A DNA stretch of 42,530 bases from Flavobacteriales bacterium CG18_big_fil_WC_8_21_14_2_50_32_9. Lineage in GTDB: Bacteria > Bacteroidota > Bacteroidia > Flavobacteriales_E > Vicingaceae. The notes under the pieces are model-generated. The model worked only from the letters and a program-made list of their open reading frames with translations. It was not told the origin of the DNA and did not search any database. The stretch lies in the NCBI GenBank assembly GCA_002770955.1, contig PCUH01000117.1:1657-44186 (forward strand), read 5' to 3'. The translations under genes were made by a program, and so were the position numbers. Below are positions 32,284 to 41,290 of this stretch, piece by piece. Each line of letters opens with the position of its first letter. Within the stretch, counting starts at the first letter, position 1.

Positions 32284-33525
32284 TTGCTCTCATTCGTTAA
32301 ATATTATAGGCATTTAGAAAAGCATATTGTACAATTTATAGCTGCTGAATTTTTTCTACAACTTATCAATAGTGCTTTTATGGCAATTATGCTTATTTAT
32401 ATGGAAAAAGTAGGCTTTAAAGACCATGAAAGTGCATCCTTTGTTTCTTTTCGGTTTTTAGGCGTGTTGTTGTTTGCTTTTCCGTTAGGTTTATTCATAA
32501 AAGGACGAAAACTAAAACCTATATTTTATTTTTCATCTATTGCCACTCCTACACTAGCTTTGATTATTATTTATGCCATTTCTATTCAGCAAAGAGAGTT
32601 GCTTTATGTGAGTTTGTTTTTATGGGGAACAAGTTTTATAGGAATTCAAATTTCTGCAATTCCTTATATTTTGAGAAATGCAAAAAAACAGACGCATACC
32701 GAAGCCATCACATTAAGCTATTCAACTTGGAGTTTGGCTAATATTTTTAGCGGTGTAATTATTTATAGTTTAAAAAATATGAATCCTGAATTGTTTGATG
32801 AAAAACTGATTTTGCAAATTATTTGCTCTATCGGATTTATTGGTACTTTCTTCATTTTTAGTATTAAACATACCGAACACCTTCCTGCTTTAACTAAAAA
32901 AAGAACTAATTTAAAGGAATTTGATTGGATAATCATTTTTAAAGCGTTAATTCCGACCATGATAATTGCTGTGGGTGCTGGATTAACGATTCCTTTTGTT
33001 GGTTTATTCTTTTATAAAATACACGGCTTAGATTCCGATCAATTTGCAATTATAAGTGCTTTTGCAACGCTCATAGTTTTTAGTATGGTACTTTATGTTC
33101 CTATAATTAAAAATAAATTAGGTTATAAATTAGCTGTTCCTTTAACGCAAACCATTGCTATAGTTGCTCTTATTGTATTGGCTTTTACTGAAATTATGCC
33201 TTTTAAATGGGCTGTTTATATTGCCGTTGTTGCTTATATTATTCGTCAACCATTAATGAATATGGCTGGACCTATGACTTCAGATATTGTAATGAAATAT
33301 GTGGGAGAACGCAATCAAGAAATGATGAGTGCATTAACATCGGCAGTTTGGTCGGGAAGTTGGTTTATTAGTTCTGTTATTTTTCAGATATTACGACAAC
33401 TAGGACTACAATATGTTTATGTTTTCTTAATTACCGCAGCTCTTTATTTTCTTGGTGTGTTGATGTATTATTTACTTATTTTAGATTACGAGAAAAAAAT
33501 AAAAAAAGGAATAATTGGAAAATAA
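32284..33525 (+). CDS. MFS transporter
   Basis: The 413-residue protein has about 12 hydrophobic segments in two halves, the major facilitator layout. Segments start near residue 18 (FIAAEFFLQLINSAFMAIML), and the loop between helices 2 and 3 carries a weak LGLFIKGRKLKP motif. A hydrophilic central stretch lies around residues 195-215. The start is a TTG at 32284: no ATG occurs until residue 33, inside the first helix, and a stop closes the frame 31 nt upstream. The substrate is not recognisable. It follows fmt by 25 nt. The next gene, a lipoprotein, lies in the same frame after its stop codon. Confidence 0.8.
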   Translation: MLSFVKYYRHLEKHIVQFIAAEFFLQLINSAFMAIMLIYMEKVGFKDHESASFVSFRFLGVLLFAFPLGLFIKGRKLKPIFYFSSIATPTLALIIIYAISIQQRELLYVSLFLWGTSFIGIQISAIPYILRNAKKQTHTEAITLSYSTWSLANIFSGVIIYSLKNMNPELFDEKLILQIICSIGFIGTFFIFSIKHTEHLPALTKKRTNLKEFDWIIIFKALIPTMIIAVGAGLTIPFVGLFFYKIHGLDSDQFAIISAFATLIVFSMVLYVPIIKNKLGYKLAVPLTQTIAIVALIVLAFTEIMPFKWAVYIAVVAYIIRQPLMNMAGPMTSDIVMKYVGERNQEMMSALTSAVWSGSWFISSVIFQILRQLGLQYVYVFLITAALYFLGVLMYYLLILDYEKKIKKGIIGK

Positions 33526-33564
33526 CCTAATTATTATTACTTTAGCGTTGTTAATAACAACCTG

Positions 33565-34575
33565 ATTACGAAAAGAATACTAACATATTGTTTTTTACTA
33601 TTTTTCATTTTTTTTGTTGCATGCAATAAGAAGGCAAATAAAATTGAACCAGAGCCTATTTTTCTTCCCACTACTACACCTTCTGTTTTCTCGCAAGTAT
33701 TCACAACCTCTAATAGCAGTTTGCCTAATAATTTCATAAATGATATTGAAATTGTTGGGTCAATAAAAAAAATAGCAACAAACAACGGACTTGCTCTTTT
33801 TGATGGAACAAATTGGACTATTTTAAACACTTCTAATTCAAGTTTACCCAGCAATATTGTTCACTTTGTGAAAACAAATGGATTGACAACATGGATTGCA
33901 ACAGACAATGGTTTAGTTAGCTATGATGGTGTTTCAATGATTATTTATAAAAGTCAGAACTCACCTTTGCCCAGCAATCGTATTAGGAGTATAGAGTTTG
34001 ACAATGCAGGCAAAATTTGGATAGGTACTTTCAGTGGTGGCGGTTTAGTTGGTTTTGATGGTGTAAACTGGGAAGTTTTTACTCCTGCTAATTCTGATTT
34101 ACCTAATAATTCGGTTTCAGTAATTAAAAAAGATATTAATGGGAAATTATGGTTGGGAACTGCTTCTGGTTTTTCTGTTTTTGATGGAGTTACTTTTATA
34201 AATTTTAATCCTACAAACTCTTCACTTCCAAGCCCTAGTGTTTTTTCAATCACACACGATGCTAACAATGTTACTTGGATAGGTACAAATGGAGGTTTAA
34301 CTCGTTTTGATGGTGTGAATTGGCAAAACTTTACCATGCAAAATTCAGGACTCCCTTTAAATCTTGTTCGCAGTATCACTTTAAAAACCACCAATGAAAT
34401 CTACATTGGAATGGCTGGGCAAGGATTAGCTCTTTTCAATTATTCCAATAACAATTGGACGCATTTAAACAGCAATAATTCTAACCTTCCTAATAATTTT
34501 ATCACTGATGTTTCAATTGCAATAGATAATGTTGTTTGGATTGCAACTGAGAATGGTATTGCACTAAAAGAATAG
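33565..34575 (+). CDS. lipoprotein with Reg_prop-type propeller repeats, no canonical start codon
   Basis: The open frame continues upstream of the first TTG (33721) and encodes a clear lipoprotein signal, TKRILTYCFLLFFIFFVAC, with lipobox FVAC, then NKKANKIEPEP. No ATG, GTG or TTG lies ahead of it in frame; ATT at 33565 or CTG at 33562 must serve, or the start has been lost. The mature part has about seven repeats of roughly 42 residues, each like IWIGTxxGLxxFDGxxWxxFxxxNSxLPxN, the ligand-domain propeller of hybrid two-component sensors (Reg_prop). Here the propeller is free and anchored to the membrane, with no kinase. The function is unknown. Confidence 0.72.
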   Translation: MTKRILTYCFLLFFIFFVACNKKANKIEPEPIFLPTTTPSVFSQVFTTSNSSLPNNFINDIEIVGSIKKIATNNGLALFDGTNWTILNTSNSSLPSNIVHFVKTNGLTTWIATDNGLVSYDGVSMIIYKSQNSPLPSNRIRSIEFDNAGKIWIGTFSGGGLVGFDGVNWEVFTPANSDLPNNSVSVIKKDINGKLWLGTASGFSVFDGVTFINFNPTNSSLPSPSVFSITHDANNVTWIGTNGGLTRFDGVNWQNFTMQNSGLPLNLVRSITLKTTNEIYIGMAGQGLALFNYSNNNWTHLNSNNSNLPNNFITDVSIAIDNVVWIATENGIALKE

Positions 34576-34613
34576 AATCTGAATTTTAGAATAATAATCG
34601 ACTCCGTTTAAAA

Positions 34614-35468
34614 TTAAAAGGTCTGTTTAATCGATTGGTTAAGTTTGTCTAGTATTTTTTTAGTTGTTTCGCAAGTATATGTTTTTGACCGATACATTTC
34701 AACCCATTTTATTCCTGCTATTGAATTTGTTAAAAAAAGTTCATCTGCTTGAAGCAACATGCTTCCTGTTATCATTCCTTCTATAACATTAATGTTCATT
34801 TCGTTAGCAATTTCTATAATTTGACCTCTTGTAATCCCTTCAGTACATCCCTCTTCAATGGCAGGTGTATAAAGTGTGTTGTTCTTGTATAAAAACACAT
34901 TGGAACTTATTGCCTCTACAATTCTATTGTGCTGATTAACCATTAAACAATCATCTAATTGATGTTCTGTTTTATAAATACCAGTAATGATGTTTGGTAT
35001 TTTGTTGGTAGTTTTTATTTGAGATAAGGGTGTGTTAAATAATATTATTCCATTATAGATATCTATTTTCAATCCTTTTGTATTAAGTTCAAACAGATTA
35101 TTAGAAATTGAAGTGGCCTCAATAACAAAGGATTTTGTATCATTTTTAGGTGTATATAACCCCTCTCCTACTCTAAAAACAGTAATTCTAACCCTTCCTC
35201 CTTTTTTGATATTATTTTTATCAATAAGATGAATAATTTGTTCTTTTAGTTTTTCAAATGTCATTGGAATGCTTTTCATTCTCAAAATGTCCATTCCTTT
35301 TTTTAATCTTTCGAAATGATTATCAAGAAAAACAGGTTTTCCATTTATTACTCTAATTGTTTCAAAAACAGCATCTCCATATTTGAATGCTCTATTGTTT
35401 ATGGAGAAAATTTTTTCATCTTCTTCATAAAGAAAACCATCTAAATTAATATATCTTTTTGAACTCAA
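34614..35468 (-). CDS. class IV PLP aminotransferase (aminodeoxychorismate lyase / branched-chain aminotransferase-like)
   Basis: The 284-residue protein is a fold-type IV PLP enzyme. Readable motifs are FKYGDAVFETIRVINGKP at 28-45, the PLP lysine in LSQIKTTNKIPN (Lys152), EAISSNVFLYKNNTLYTP, and EGCTEGITRGQIIEIA. It is about the length of PabC and bacterial D-/branched-chain aminotransferases. The short substrate loops do not let me choose between folate-pathway lyase and transaminase. The gene overlaps the upstream phosphatase gene by 4 bp (ATGA), so the two are translationally coupled. Confidence 0.83.
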   Translation of the reverse strand: MSSKRYINLDGFLYEEDEKIFSINNRAFKYGDAVFETIRVINGKPVFLDNHFERLKKGMDILRMKSIPMTFEKLKEQIIHLIDKNNIKKGGRVRITVFRVGEGLYTPKNDTKSFVIEATSISNNLFELNTKGLKIDIYNGIILFNTPLSQIKTTNKIPNIITGIYKTEHQLDDCLMVNQHNRIVEAISSNVFLYKNNTLYTPAIEEGCTEGITRGQIIEIANEMNINVIEGMITGSMLLQADELFLTNSIAGIKWVEMYRSKTYTCETTKKILDKLNQSIKQTF

Positions 35469-35947
35469 ATTAAGTTGTTTTTTAATTGCATAAGGTTGGA
35501 ATTAGACTCGATTTTTATTCCTTTCATTCCTACATTTTTTGCAGCTTCAACATCCCTTTCACTATCTCCAATAAAAAAAGAAAGCGATTTATCAATAGAA
35601 AATCGTGCAATGGACTTTTCTAATAGCTGTGATTTTGGTTTTCTGCAAATGCAATTTTCATTTTCGGAGTGGTGAGGACAATAATAAATTGATAAAATAT
35701 CTATTCCAACTTGTTTAAATTTAGTTAACATAAACTCGTGTACGATATTTACGTCCTTATGGTTATAAATTTTTTTGGAAATTCCACCTTGGTTTGTAAT
35801 TACAACAAATTCATACCCTTTATTTTGGGCTATTTTTAAAAAATCAAAAACACCTTCATTTATTTCAAAATCAGTTATTTTAAAGGTATATTCTCCTCTT
35901 TCTTTATTAATAACTCCATCTCTGTCTAAAAAAATTACTTTACGCAT
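35465..35947 (-). CDS. gmhB: HAD-IIIA phosphatase, GmhB-like
   Basis: The 160-residue protein is a HAD phosphatase with the nucleophile motif FLDRDGVIN (Asp8, Asp10), the TNQGG segment at 51-55 and IGDSERDVEAA around Asp128. A zinc-binding loop, CPHHSENENCICRKPKSQ, has Cys90, His92, Cys99 and Cys101, which marks the GmhB/HisB-N subgroup. Family members remove the C7 phosphate from heptose 1,7-bisphosphate in LPS core synthesis, or act on histidinol phosphate. No his genes are nearby, so a GmhB-like role is preferred. It is coupled to the class IV aminotransferase gene. Confidence 0.82.
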   Translation of the reverse strand: MRKVIFLDRDGVINKERGEYTFKITDFEINEGVFDFLKIAQNKGYEFVVITNQGGISKKIYNHKDVNIVHEFMLTKFKQVGIDILSIYYCPHHSENENCICRKPKSQLLEKSIARFSIDKSLSFFIGDSERDVEAAKNVGMKGIKIESNSNLMQLKNNLI

Positions 35948-35964
35948 GAGTTTAGTTTATGAGG

Positions 35965-36597
35965 TTAAAAATTTAGTGCATTCATTAATTGAGCAACAAA
36001 ATTCATAAAAGCTCCAGGAACAAAAATAAGTGTAAATAAAAAGCCAAAAACTGCTCCCCAAGTATGAGCATCATGAGCCACATTATCGTTGCTTCTTTTA
36101 TCCATATAAATTTCATAGGCTAAATAAAGAACTCCAAACAACAAAGGATTAATAGTAAAAGGAAGAAAGATAATACCTATTCCACCTGTAAAAGGCATGA
36201 ATGCAATAGCGGCAAACAACACTGCTGAAACAGCTCCAGAGGCTCCAACAGCATTATAGGAATAATTATCTTTGTGCCTAACCAAGGAAGGCAATGAAGC
36301 TACTGCTATTCCTCCAATATAAATAAACAAATAATAAGCAATGCCTAAAGCACCTAATTCATTGATTAAAATGGATTCTACTATATTTCCAAAGCTATAC
36401 AGTACATACATATTAAAAATCAGGTGAAAAATATTATGTTTATCATGTATAAAAGCATGCGTGAACAAGCGATACCATTCTTTGTTATGGATTACTTGAT
36501 AGGGATTAAACAATAATTTTTGATAAAGTTCAGGCTTGTTATTTGCTGTAAAAGAAATAATTGCGGTAATAATTATAATTAAAATAGTTATGCTCAT
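35965..36597 (-). CDS. rhomboid family intramembrane serine protease
   Basis: This 210-residue protein has about six transmembrane helices. The catalytic dyad is visible: Ser120 in NAVGASGAVSAVL and His178 in DAHTWGAVFGFLF. The structural His and Asn of helix 2 lie in IFHLIFNMYVLYSFG (Asn62). WYRLFTHAFIH at 41-51 is the usual first-loop motif. Rhomboids cleave membrane-spanning substrates within the bilayer; the substrate here is unknown. It is preceded by the cysteine-rich membrane protein gene, but a terminator-like hairpin separates them, and it ends 17 nt before the GmhB-like gene. Confidence 0.93.
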   Translation of the reverse strand: MSITILIIIITAIISFTANNKPELYQKLLFNPYQVIHNKEWYRLFTHAFIHDKHNIFHLIFNMYVLYSFGNIVESILINELGALGIAYYLFIYIGGIAVASLPSLVRHKDNYSYNAVGASGAVSAVLFAAIAFMPFTGGIGIIFLPFTINPLLFGVLYLAYEIYMDKRSNDNVAHDAHTWGAVFGFLFTLIFVPGAFMNFVAQLMNALNF

Positions 36598-36620
36598 GTA
36601 ATATATTTTCTGATTGGTGT

Positions 36621-36643
36621 AACTTGTAATTTGTTTACAAGTT
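36621..36643 (-). terminator. hairpin after the cysteine-rich membrane protein gene
   Basis: AACTTGTAA (36621-36629) and TTACAAGTT (36635-36643) are perfect 9-bp arms with a 5-nt loop. The right arm touches the stop codon of the upstream gene. The stem is AT-rich and the following U-run is poor, so it may be a weak terminator or an mRNA end-protecting stem. Confidence 0.5.
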
Positions 36644-37089
36644 TATTCGCAAAGACAATCAAGTTTAATTCCTTCAAATGAAATATTTACAATTGTTGCA
36701 ATGTCTTCTTTTTCTTCTGCGGTAGATAATCGTCTTGGTTCGCATGTTTCTATTAAAAGAGTAATCATTCTTCCATCAGCTAATTTTCCTTCTATTTGGT
36801 ATTCAGGACAAGGTTCTCTTGTTGTGGAACTTTCTGAAAAATTTACTTTAGCACGTTGAAAAAAAGTTTTATCTAAATCTGAAATAGTTATATTGTTACA
36901 TTCAAGCACGCAAGCTATATGTTTATTTATAATTTTAAGCTCTGTATCTTCAATAAATTCTAATACCCTTCCTTCGGGAAGCCATGAGGAGCGAGCATCA
37001 TCGCCAGAATAGAAGATTGCCCAAACCATTACACAGCCAAGTCCAAAACCTATGAGGTAAAATTTTAATCTATTTATAAACTTGTCCAT
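36643..37089 (-). CDS. hypothetical single-pass membrane protein, cysteine-rich
   Basis: The 148-residue protein has one N-terminal membrane helix (about 10-28, FYLIGFGLGCVMVWAIFY), then an outside domain with paired cysteines: Cys60 and Cys64 (IACVLECNN), Cys94, Cys116, and Cys145 and Cys147 (LDCLCE). The cysteine spacing suggests disulfides or a metal site. Similar small proteins encoded next to alanine dehydrogenase in flavobacteria are sometimes annotated as DUF4258; I think this may be one but cannot confirm it. It follows ald on the same strand after a 109-bp spacer with a CCCGATAG-type hairpin. Confidence 0.6.
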   Translation of the reverse strand: MDKFINRLKFYLIGFGLGCVMVWAIFYSGDDARSSWLPEGRVLEFIEDTELKIINKHIACVLECNNITISDLDKTFFQRAKVNFSESSTTREPCPEYQIEGKLADGRMITLLIETCEPRRLSTAEEKEDIATIVNISFEGIKLDCLCE

Positions 37090-37126
37090 GTTTTTTTAAT
37101 TGAAATAACACATTTTTCTCCCGTAA

Positions 37127-37159
37127 TCCCGATAGTTCCTATAGCTATCGGAATCGGGA
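37127..37159. repeat. CCCGATAG/CTATCGG hairpin between ald and the cysteine-rich gene
   Basis: CCGATAG (37129-37135) pairs with CTATCGG (37145-37151), and an overlapping CCCGAT...ATCGGG pairing is also possible. This belongs to the same intergenic palindrome class as 20222-20235 and may weaken read-through from ald. Confidence 0.5.
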
Positions 37160-37198
37160 CACTGATTATTGCAGAATTTTCAACCTCTAAATCTCTAC

Positions 37199-38413
37199 CT
37201 ACATTGCCATTAACAACAAGTTAATGTCTTTGTAAGGCAAGTTAAAAGTCTCTGCTAAGTATTTATTGGTTAGTATTCCTTTATAGATATATACGCCATT
37301 TTGAATTCCCACATACGATTTAATCATAGATTCAATTCCACCAAATTCACCTGTATCTATAATTGTTGGTGCTATAACATTGCTCAGAGCATAAGAAGCC
37401 GTTCTTGCAACTCTAGATGCTATGTTTGGAACACAATAATGAATTACTCCATGTTTTGTGAAAACAGGTGCTTGGTGACTTGTTAATTCAGAAGTTTCTA
37501 CACATCCTCCTTTATCTATACTAACATCTACAATAACTGAAAGGTTTTTCATTTTTTCTACCATTTCTTCGGTAACAATAATTGGTGCTCTGCCAATCTT
37601 GCTACTTATTGCTCCAATAACCACATCGGCAGATTTCAATGATTTCATCAATACTTTTGGTTGGAGTATTGATGTTTGTAAGCGTTGTCCGATAACATCC
37701 TGAACTCTTCTCAATTTATGAATGTTGTTATCGAAAATTTTTACAGATGCACCTAACCCAATAGCTGCACGGGCAGCATATTCGCCTACGGTTCCTGCTC
37801 CTAAAATAACTACTTCTGTGGGTGATATACCTGAAATCCCTCCAAACATTTGCCCTTGTCCTTTTCGTTCGCTATTTAAATATTCTGCAGCAATTAAAAT
37901 AGCTGTATTTCCTGCAATTTCACTCATAGCAGTTACAATGGGTAAAACACCATCGGAATCTTTTATAAAATCAAAAGCTATGGCAGTTATTTTTTTTGAA
38001 ATTAACTTTTTTATGAAATCTTTCGGTTGAATAGGTAGTTGCAAAGCAGATATAAGCAATTGACCGTGTTGCATCATGTCTAGTTCATCTATTGTTGGAG
38101 GCTCAACTTTTAGTATCATTGTTGCCTTATATACCTCTTCAGTTCCATAAACAATTTGAGCTCCTGCTTCACTATAATCTCTATCACTAAAACTACAACC
38201 TTCTCCAGCTCCTGTTTCAATGATTACTTCATGTCCATTATTAACTAATAAAGCAACAGCATCAGGAACCAACGTAATTCGTTTTTCTTGCATAGAAGTC
38301 TCTTTGGGTATTCCTATTTGCAAATTACTTTTCTTTCTAGCTATTTCAAGTGTTTCTTCTTGAGGCATAAAGCCATGAGCTAAGGATTTGAGTAAGTCAT
38401 CTGATGTGGGCAT
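37199..38413 (-). CDS. ald: alanine dehydrogenase
   Basis: The 404-residue protein belongs to the alanine dehydrogenase/transhydrogenase-alpha family. The catalytic domain opens with IGIPKETSMQEKRITLVPDAV at about 33-53. The NAD-binding Rossmann region contains VVILGAGTVGEYAARAAIGLGASV. VIVDVSIDKGGCVETSE and HYCVPNIASRVARTAS are the family's C-terminal motifs. The enzyme interconverts alanine with pyruvate and ammonia. The first 30 residues (PTSDDLLKSLAHGFMPQEETLE) are an N-terminal extension common in Bacteroidota forms. It is followed by the small cysteine-rich gene and preceded by tsaE, 62 bp upstream. Confidence 0.92.
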   Translation of the reverse strand: MPTSDDLLKSLAHGFMPQEETLEIARKKSNLQIGIPKETSMQEKRITLVPDAVALLVNNGHEVIIETGAGEGCSFSDRDYSEAGAQIVYGTEEVYKATMILKVEPPTIDELDMMQHGQLLISALQLPIQPKDFIKKLISKKITAIAFDFIKDSDGVLPIVTAMSEIAGNTAILIAAEYLNSERKGQGQMFGGISGISPTEVVILGAGTVGEYAARAAIGLGASVKIFDNNIHKLRRVQDVIGQRLQTSILQPKVLMKSLKSADVVIGAISSKIGRAPIIVTEEMVEKMKNLSVIVDVSIDKGGCVETSELTSHQAPVFTKHGVIHYCVPNIASRVARTASYALSNVIAPTIIDTGEFGGIESMIKSYVGIQNGVYIYKGILTNKYLAETFNLPYKDINLLLMAM

Positions 38414-38475
38414 ATCTTTTGATATTAAATGAGTTTGGAAAAACTATTAATTGCTACAAATTTATAAAATACAAT

Positions 38476-38910
38476 TTACTCTTCTATGGTTATTTTGCGT
38501 TTATTATTTCTAAGTGATTTTATTTTGATTTTTAAACAGTTATTTGGCAACAAACCAACTATCTTTTCTGGCCATTCAATGAAACAAAGATTTCCACTAT
38601 ATAAATAATCTTCTAATCCAATATCATAGGCTTCTAGTTCGTTTTCTATTCTATAAAAATCGAAATGATATATTTTTTTATTGTCATGTGTTAGGTATTC
38701 ATTAACAATCGAAAATGTAGGACTTTGAATGGTGTCCACCACTTTTAATTGGTGGCACAATTGTTTAATTAGCGTTGTTTTACCTACTCCCATTTCTGCA
38801 TAAAACGCAATGACTTTATGTTTTCCTATTGCTTCTAGTAATTGCTGAGCTATTTCAGGAAGTTCTTCTAATGTAAAAGCATTAAGTTTAATTTCAGAAA
38901 CTTGTTTCAT
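38476..38910 (-). CDS. tsaE: tRNA threonylcarbamoyladenosine biosynthesis ATPase TsaE
   Basis: The 144-residue protein is the P-loop ATPase of the TsaBDE complex that makes t6A37 in ANN-decoding tRNAs. Walker A is AEMGVGKTTLIKQL (Lys44). SPTFSIVNEY at about 69-78 carries the switch-like Thr, and YHFDFYRI is the conserved Walker B-like segment. FIEWPEKI is the C-terminal hallmark. The length is normal. It is encoded 19 nt downstream of the DUF6056 gene and upstream of ald, all on the minus strand. Confidence 0.96.
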   Translation of the reverse strand: MKQVSEIKLNAFTLEELPEIAQQLLEAIGKHKVIAFYAEMGVGKTTLIKQLCHQLKVVDTIQSPTFSIVNEYLTHDNKKIYHFDFYRIENELEAYDIGLEDYLYSGNLCFIEWPEKIVGLLPNNCLKIKIKSLRNNKRKITIEE

Positions 38911-38929
38911 ATTTAACTATATAATTTTT

Positions 38930-40264
38930 TTATTTTTCCAAAATTAAGACATTATTCAACTCAAAATATCTTTTTAAATCTACATTCAAAAAGTGTGTGG
39001 AATCGGTTGTTATTTCTGCTGAAGGCAGATAACCTGATGCTGGTAATGGCTGCAAATAAACAGGGTTTTGATGCTTGATGGTTGTTTTAATTTTTTCTAA
39101 TTTTTCCATACGATTATCGTAAGCAGTTGCATAATTTTTATGAATTTGAAATGTAGCCACAACAAACACCATCACCCCTATTGTGTTTGTTGCTAAAATA
39201 ACTTTTTTAAGCCTTTCTGAAATATGAATTTTACTTCCTAATAATACTAAATACCTGATTAGCAATATTACTATTAGAACTGAAGAAACTGTGGTTATTC
39301 TTTCTGGCGATAAAGCACCTAAAGGAATTACTGCAATTAAATGATTAATAAAAACAACAATGCCAATTATTATGCATGCATATAAGAGTTCTTTTATAGG
39401 TTGGAAATTATTTTTATTGGTTTTGATAATGGTTGAGAATAAAAAAGGTATTCCTAAAAATAGAGCTGGTAAAAATGTTTTATGAAATTGAAAAAATAAG
39501 GTTTTTACAGTTGCATAACCTGTGTAAAGAATAATATTTTGCCAACTAAGGTCGGGTGTTATGTTATCTCTTAATTTAGTTCCTTCACTAAAATAAATTA
39601 TCAAAAAGCCAATTGATAATAATGTAATTGCAATTATAAATGGCAATGAAGCTCTAAAGGTTGGCTTTTCTTTCAATACAATACCAATTAAAAACAGAAC
39701 AACAATAATTGTCATAGTTTCATTAGAGCCTCCTATTAAAATTGATGAAACTATGAGTAACAAATAATCCCAACTGTTTTTTTCTTTCTTAAAAAACACA
39801 CTTAGTAATAATAATAGTGCGATGGTACTATAAAAATAAACAACAGAACCTGTAAACCAAAACCAGCTATCATTCGGTGAAAGCGTGCAAAAAAATAAAA
39901 TAGACATTAAAATTAGTGCATAAAAAAACAAATTTTTGGTTTCTACCGAAAAGTAATGAACTGCATTTTTTAACAATCTAAAAATGGCTAACAACAACAA
40001 TCCAAACGAAACTAAATTATAGCTTAATAAAAAGTAAGAATAATGATTCAGAGGAATTAAATATGCTAGTAAAAAATTAGAAGAAAATCTTCCGTGCCAA
40101 CCAAATTGAAGGTTATGGAAAATATCAAAAGAATTTTTGGTTTTAATTTCTGAAAGAAAATAAAAATCATCAGCCGCAAAACGGTTAAAATAAGCTATTG
40201 AGACAAAAAAGAATAGCCAAAAAAGTGTTTGAATATAGAAATAAGGACGTAAGGAGAATGTCAT
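38930..40264 (-). CDS. DUF6056-type polytopic membrane protein
   Basis: The 444-residue protein has about 11 to 12 hydrophobic segments. The first helix is followed by FAADDFYFLSEI, an acidic loop, and then WHGRFSSNFLLA, a pattern seen in DUF6056 and related glycosyltransferase-like membrane proteins. It ends with a short periplasmic tail containing HFLNVDLKRYFELNN. Such proteins have the layout of GT-C enzymes, where the first-loop Asp-Asp would be catalytic; a glycosyl-transfer role is inference. It starts at the ATG at 40264, next to the miaA terminator, and probably forms one unit with tsaE. Confidence 0.7.
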   Translation of the reverse strand: MTFSLRPYFYIQTLFWLFFFVSIAYFNRFAADDFYFLSEIKTKNSFDIFHNLQFGWHGRFSSNFLLAYLIPLNHYSYFLLSYNLVSFGLLLLAIFRLLKNAVHYFSVETKNLFFYALILMSILFFCTLSPNDSWFWFTGSVVYFYSTIALLLLLSVFFKKEKNSWDYLLLIVSSILIGGSNETMTIIVVLFLIGIVLKEKPTFRASLPFIIAITLLSIGFLIIYFSEGTKLRDNITPDLSWQNIILYTGYATVKTLFFQFHKTFLPALFLGIPFLFSTIIKTNKNNFQPIKELLYACIIIGIVVFINHLIAVIPLGALSPERITTVSSVLIVILLIRYLVLLGSKIHISERLKKVILATNTIGVMVFVVATFQIHKNYATAYDNRMEKLEKIKTTIKHQNPVYLQPLPASGYLPSAEITTDSTHFLNVDLKRYFELNNVLILEK

Positions 40265-40315
40265 AAAATATGTATCATAATTAGAGTTTGTCCATAATGT
40301 TCGATATCTTCCCCG

Positions 40316-40358
40316 AAAAACAGCCTGTCCCGACTTTTCGGGAGGGCAGGCTGTTTTT
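40316..40358. terminator. strong GC-rich terminator between miaA and the DUF6056 gene
   Basis: AAAAACAGCCTG (40316-40327) and CAGGCTGTTTTT (40347-40358) pair perfectly, and the inner part CCCGA/TCGGG extends the stem past a small bulge. Runs of five T follow on either strand. It ends miaA transcription and would also work on the plus strand. Confidence 0.85.
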
Positions 40359-40378
40359 CTCGACTTTAAAGATAGGCA

Positions 40379-41290
40379 TTAATTAGTTATTAGGTTCGTT
40401 TCTATAAATTCAACCATAGCATTATGTTGATTGGGATGAAACCATTTATAATCTTCCGAACGCTCAAACCAAGCAATTTGCCTTTTTGCATACCTGCGGG
40501 TATTCACTTTAATTTTTTCTACAGCTATCTCTAAGGTTGTTTTGTGTTCCATGTAATCAAACAGTTCTTTGTAGCCAACCGTATTCAGCGCATTTTTTTC
40601 TTTAAAGGAAATAACACTTTCAACTTCAGCCAACAAACCCATTTCCATCATTATTTCAACACGCTTATTGATACGTTCATTCAGTTCTTCCTTCGGACGA
40701 TTAAGTGCAATTTTAATTATTCTAAAATTTCTTGATTGCTTCACCCCTTTTCTTAGTTTGGAATAAGGTTGTTTCGCTAGCATACAAACTTCAATTGCTC
40801 TGATAACTCGTTTGACATTATATAGGTCGATTTCATTATAAAAATCAGGATCGAGTTGTTTCAATTTTTCTTGCAACAAACCAATGCCATATTTTTGGTG
40901 TATTTGGTTTAATTCTGCTCTTATTTCTGCATTTCCTTCAGGTAAATCTGCATCAAAACCATTACATATCGCATCGAGATACAACCCAGAACCTCCTGTT
41001 AAAATAACAATAGGATGTGTTTGAAATAAATTATCTAAAAGCGGTATAACTTCTTGCTCATAATCATTTACATTAAAATCTTGATGAATGGAATGTGAAT
41101 CAACAAAATGATGTTTCACTCCTTGCATTTCTTCAACTGAAGGTTTTGCTGTTCCAATGCTCAACTCTTTGTAAAATTGCCTAGAATCGGCTGAAATAAT
41201 TTCTGTATTAAAGTGCTGAGCAAGTTGAACGGATAAAGAAGTTTTTCCTACTGCTGTTGGTCCTGCTATTACAAGTAAGGTTGCTTGCAT
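40379..41290 (-). CDS. miaA: tRNA dimethylallyltransferase
   Basis: The 303-residue enzyme adds a dimethylallyl group to A37 of tRNAs reading UNN codons. The P-loop is GPTAVGKTSLS at 10-20. SADSRQFYKELSIGTAKPS at 34-52 contains the general-base Asp35. LTGGSGLYLDAICNGFD, VKRVIRAIEV, and NTRRYAKRQIAWFER near the end are all family signatures. The start codon overlaps the stop of the upstream gene (TAATG), so the two are coupled. A strong terminator follows. Confidence 0.97.
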   Translation of the reverse strand: MQATLLVIAGPTAVGKTSLSVQLAQHFNTEIISADSRQFYKELSIGTAKPSVEEMQGVKHHFVDSHSIHQDFNVNDYEQEVIPLLDNLFQTHPIVILTGGSGLYLDAICNGFDADLPEGNAEIRAELNQIHQKYGIGLLQEKLKQLDPDFYNEIDLYNVKRVIRAIEVCMLAKQPYSKLRKGVKQSRNFRIIKIALNRPKEELNERINKRVEIMMEMGLLAEVESVISFKEKNALNTVGYKELFDYMEHKTTLEIAVEKIKVNTRRYAKRQIAWFERSEDYKWFHPNQHNAMVEFIETNLITN

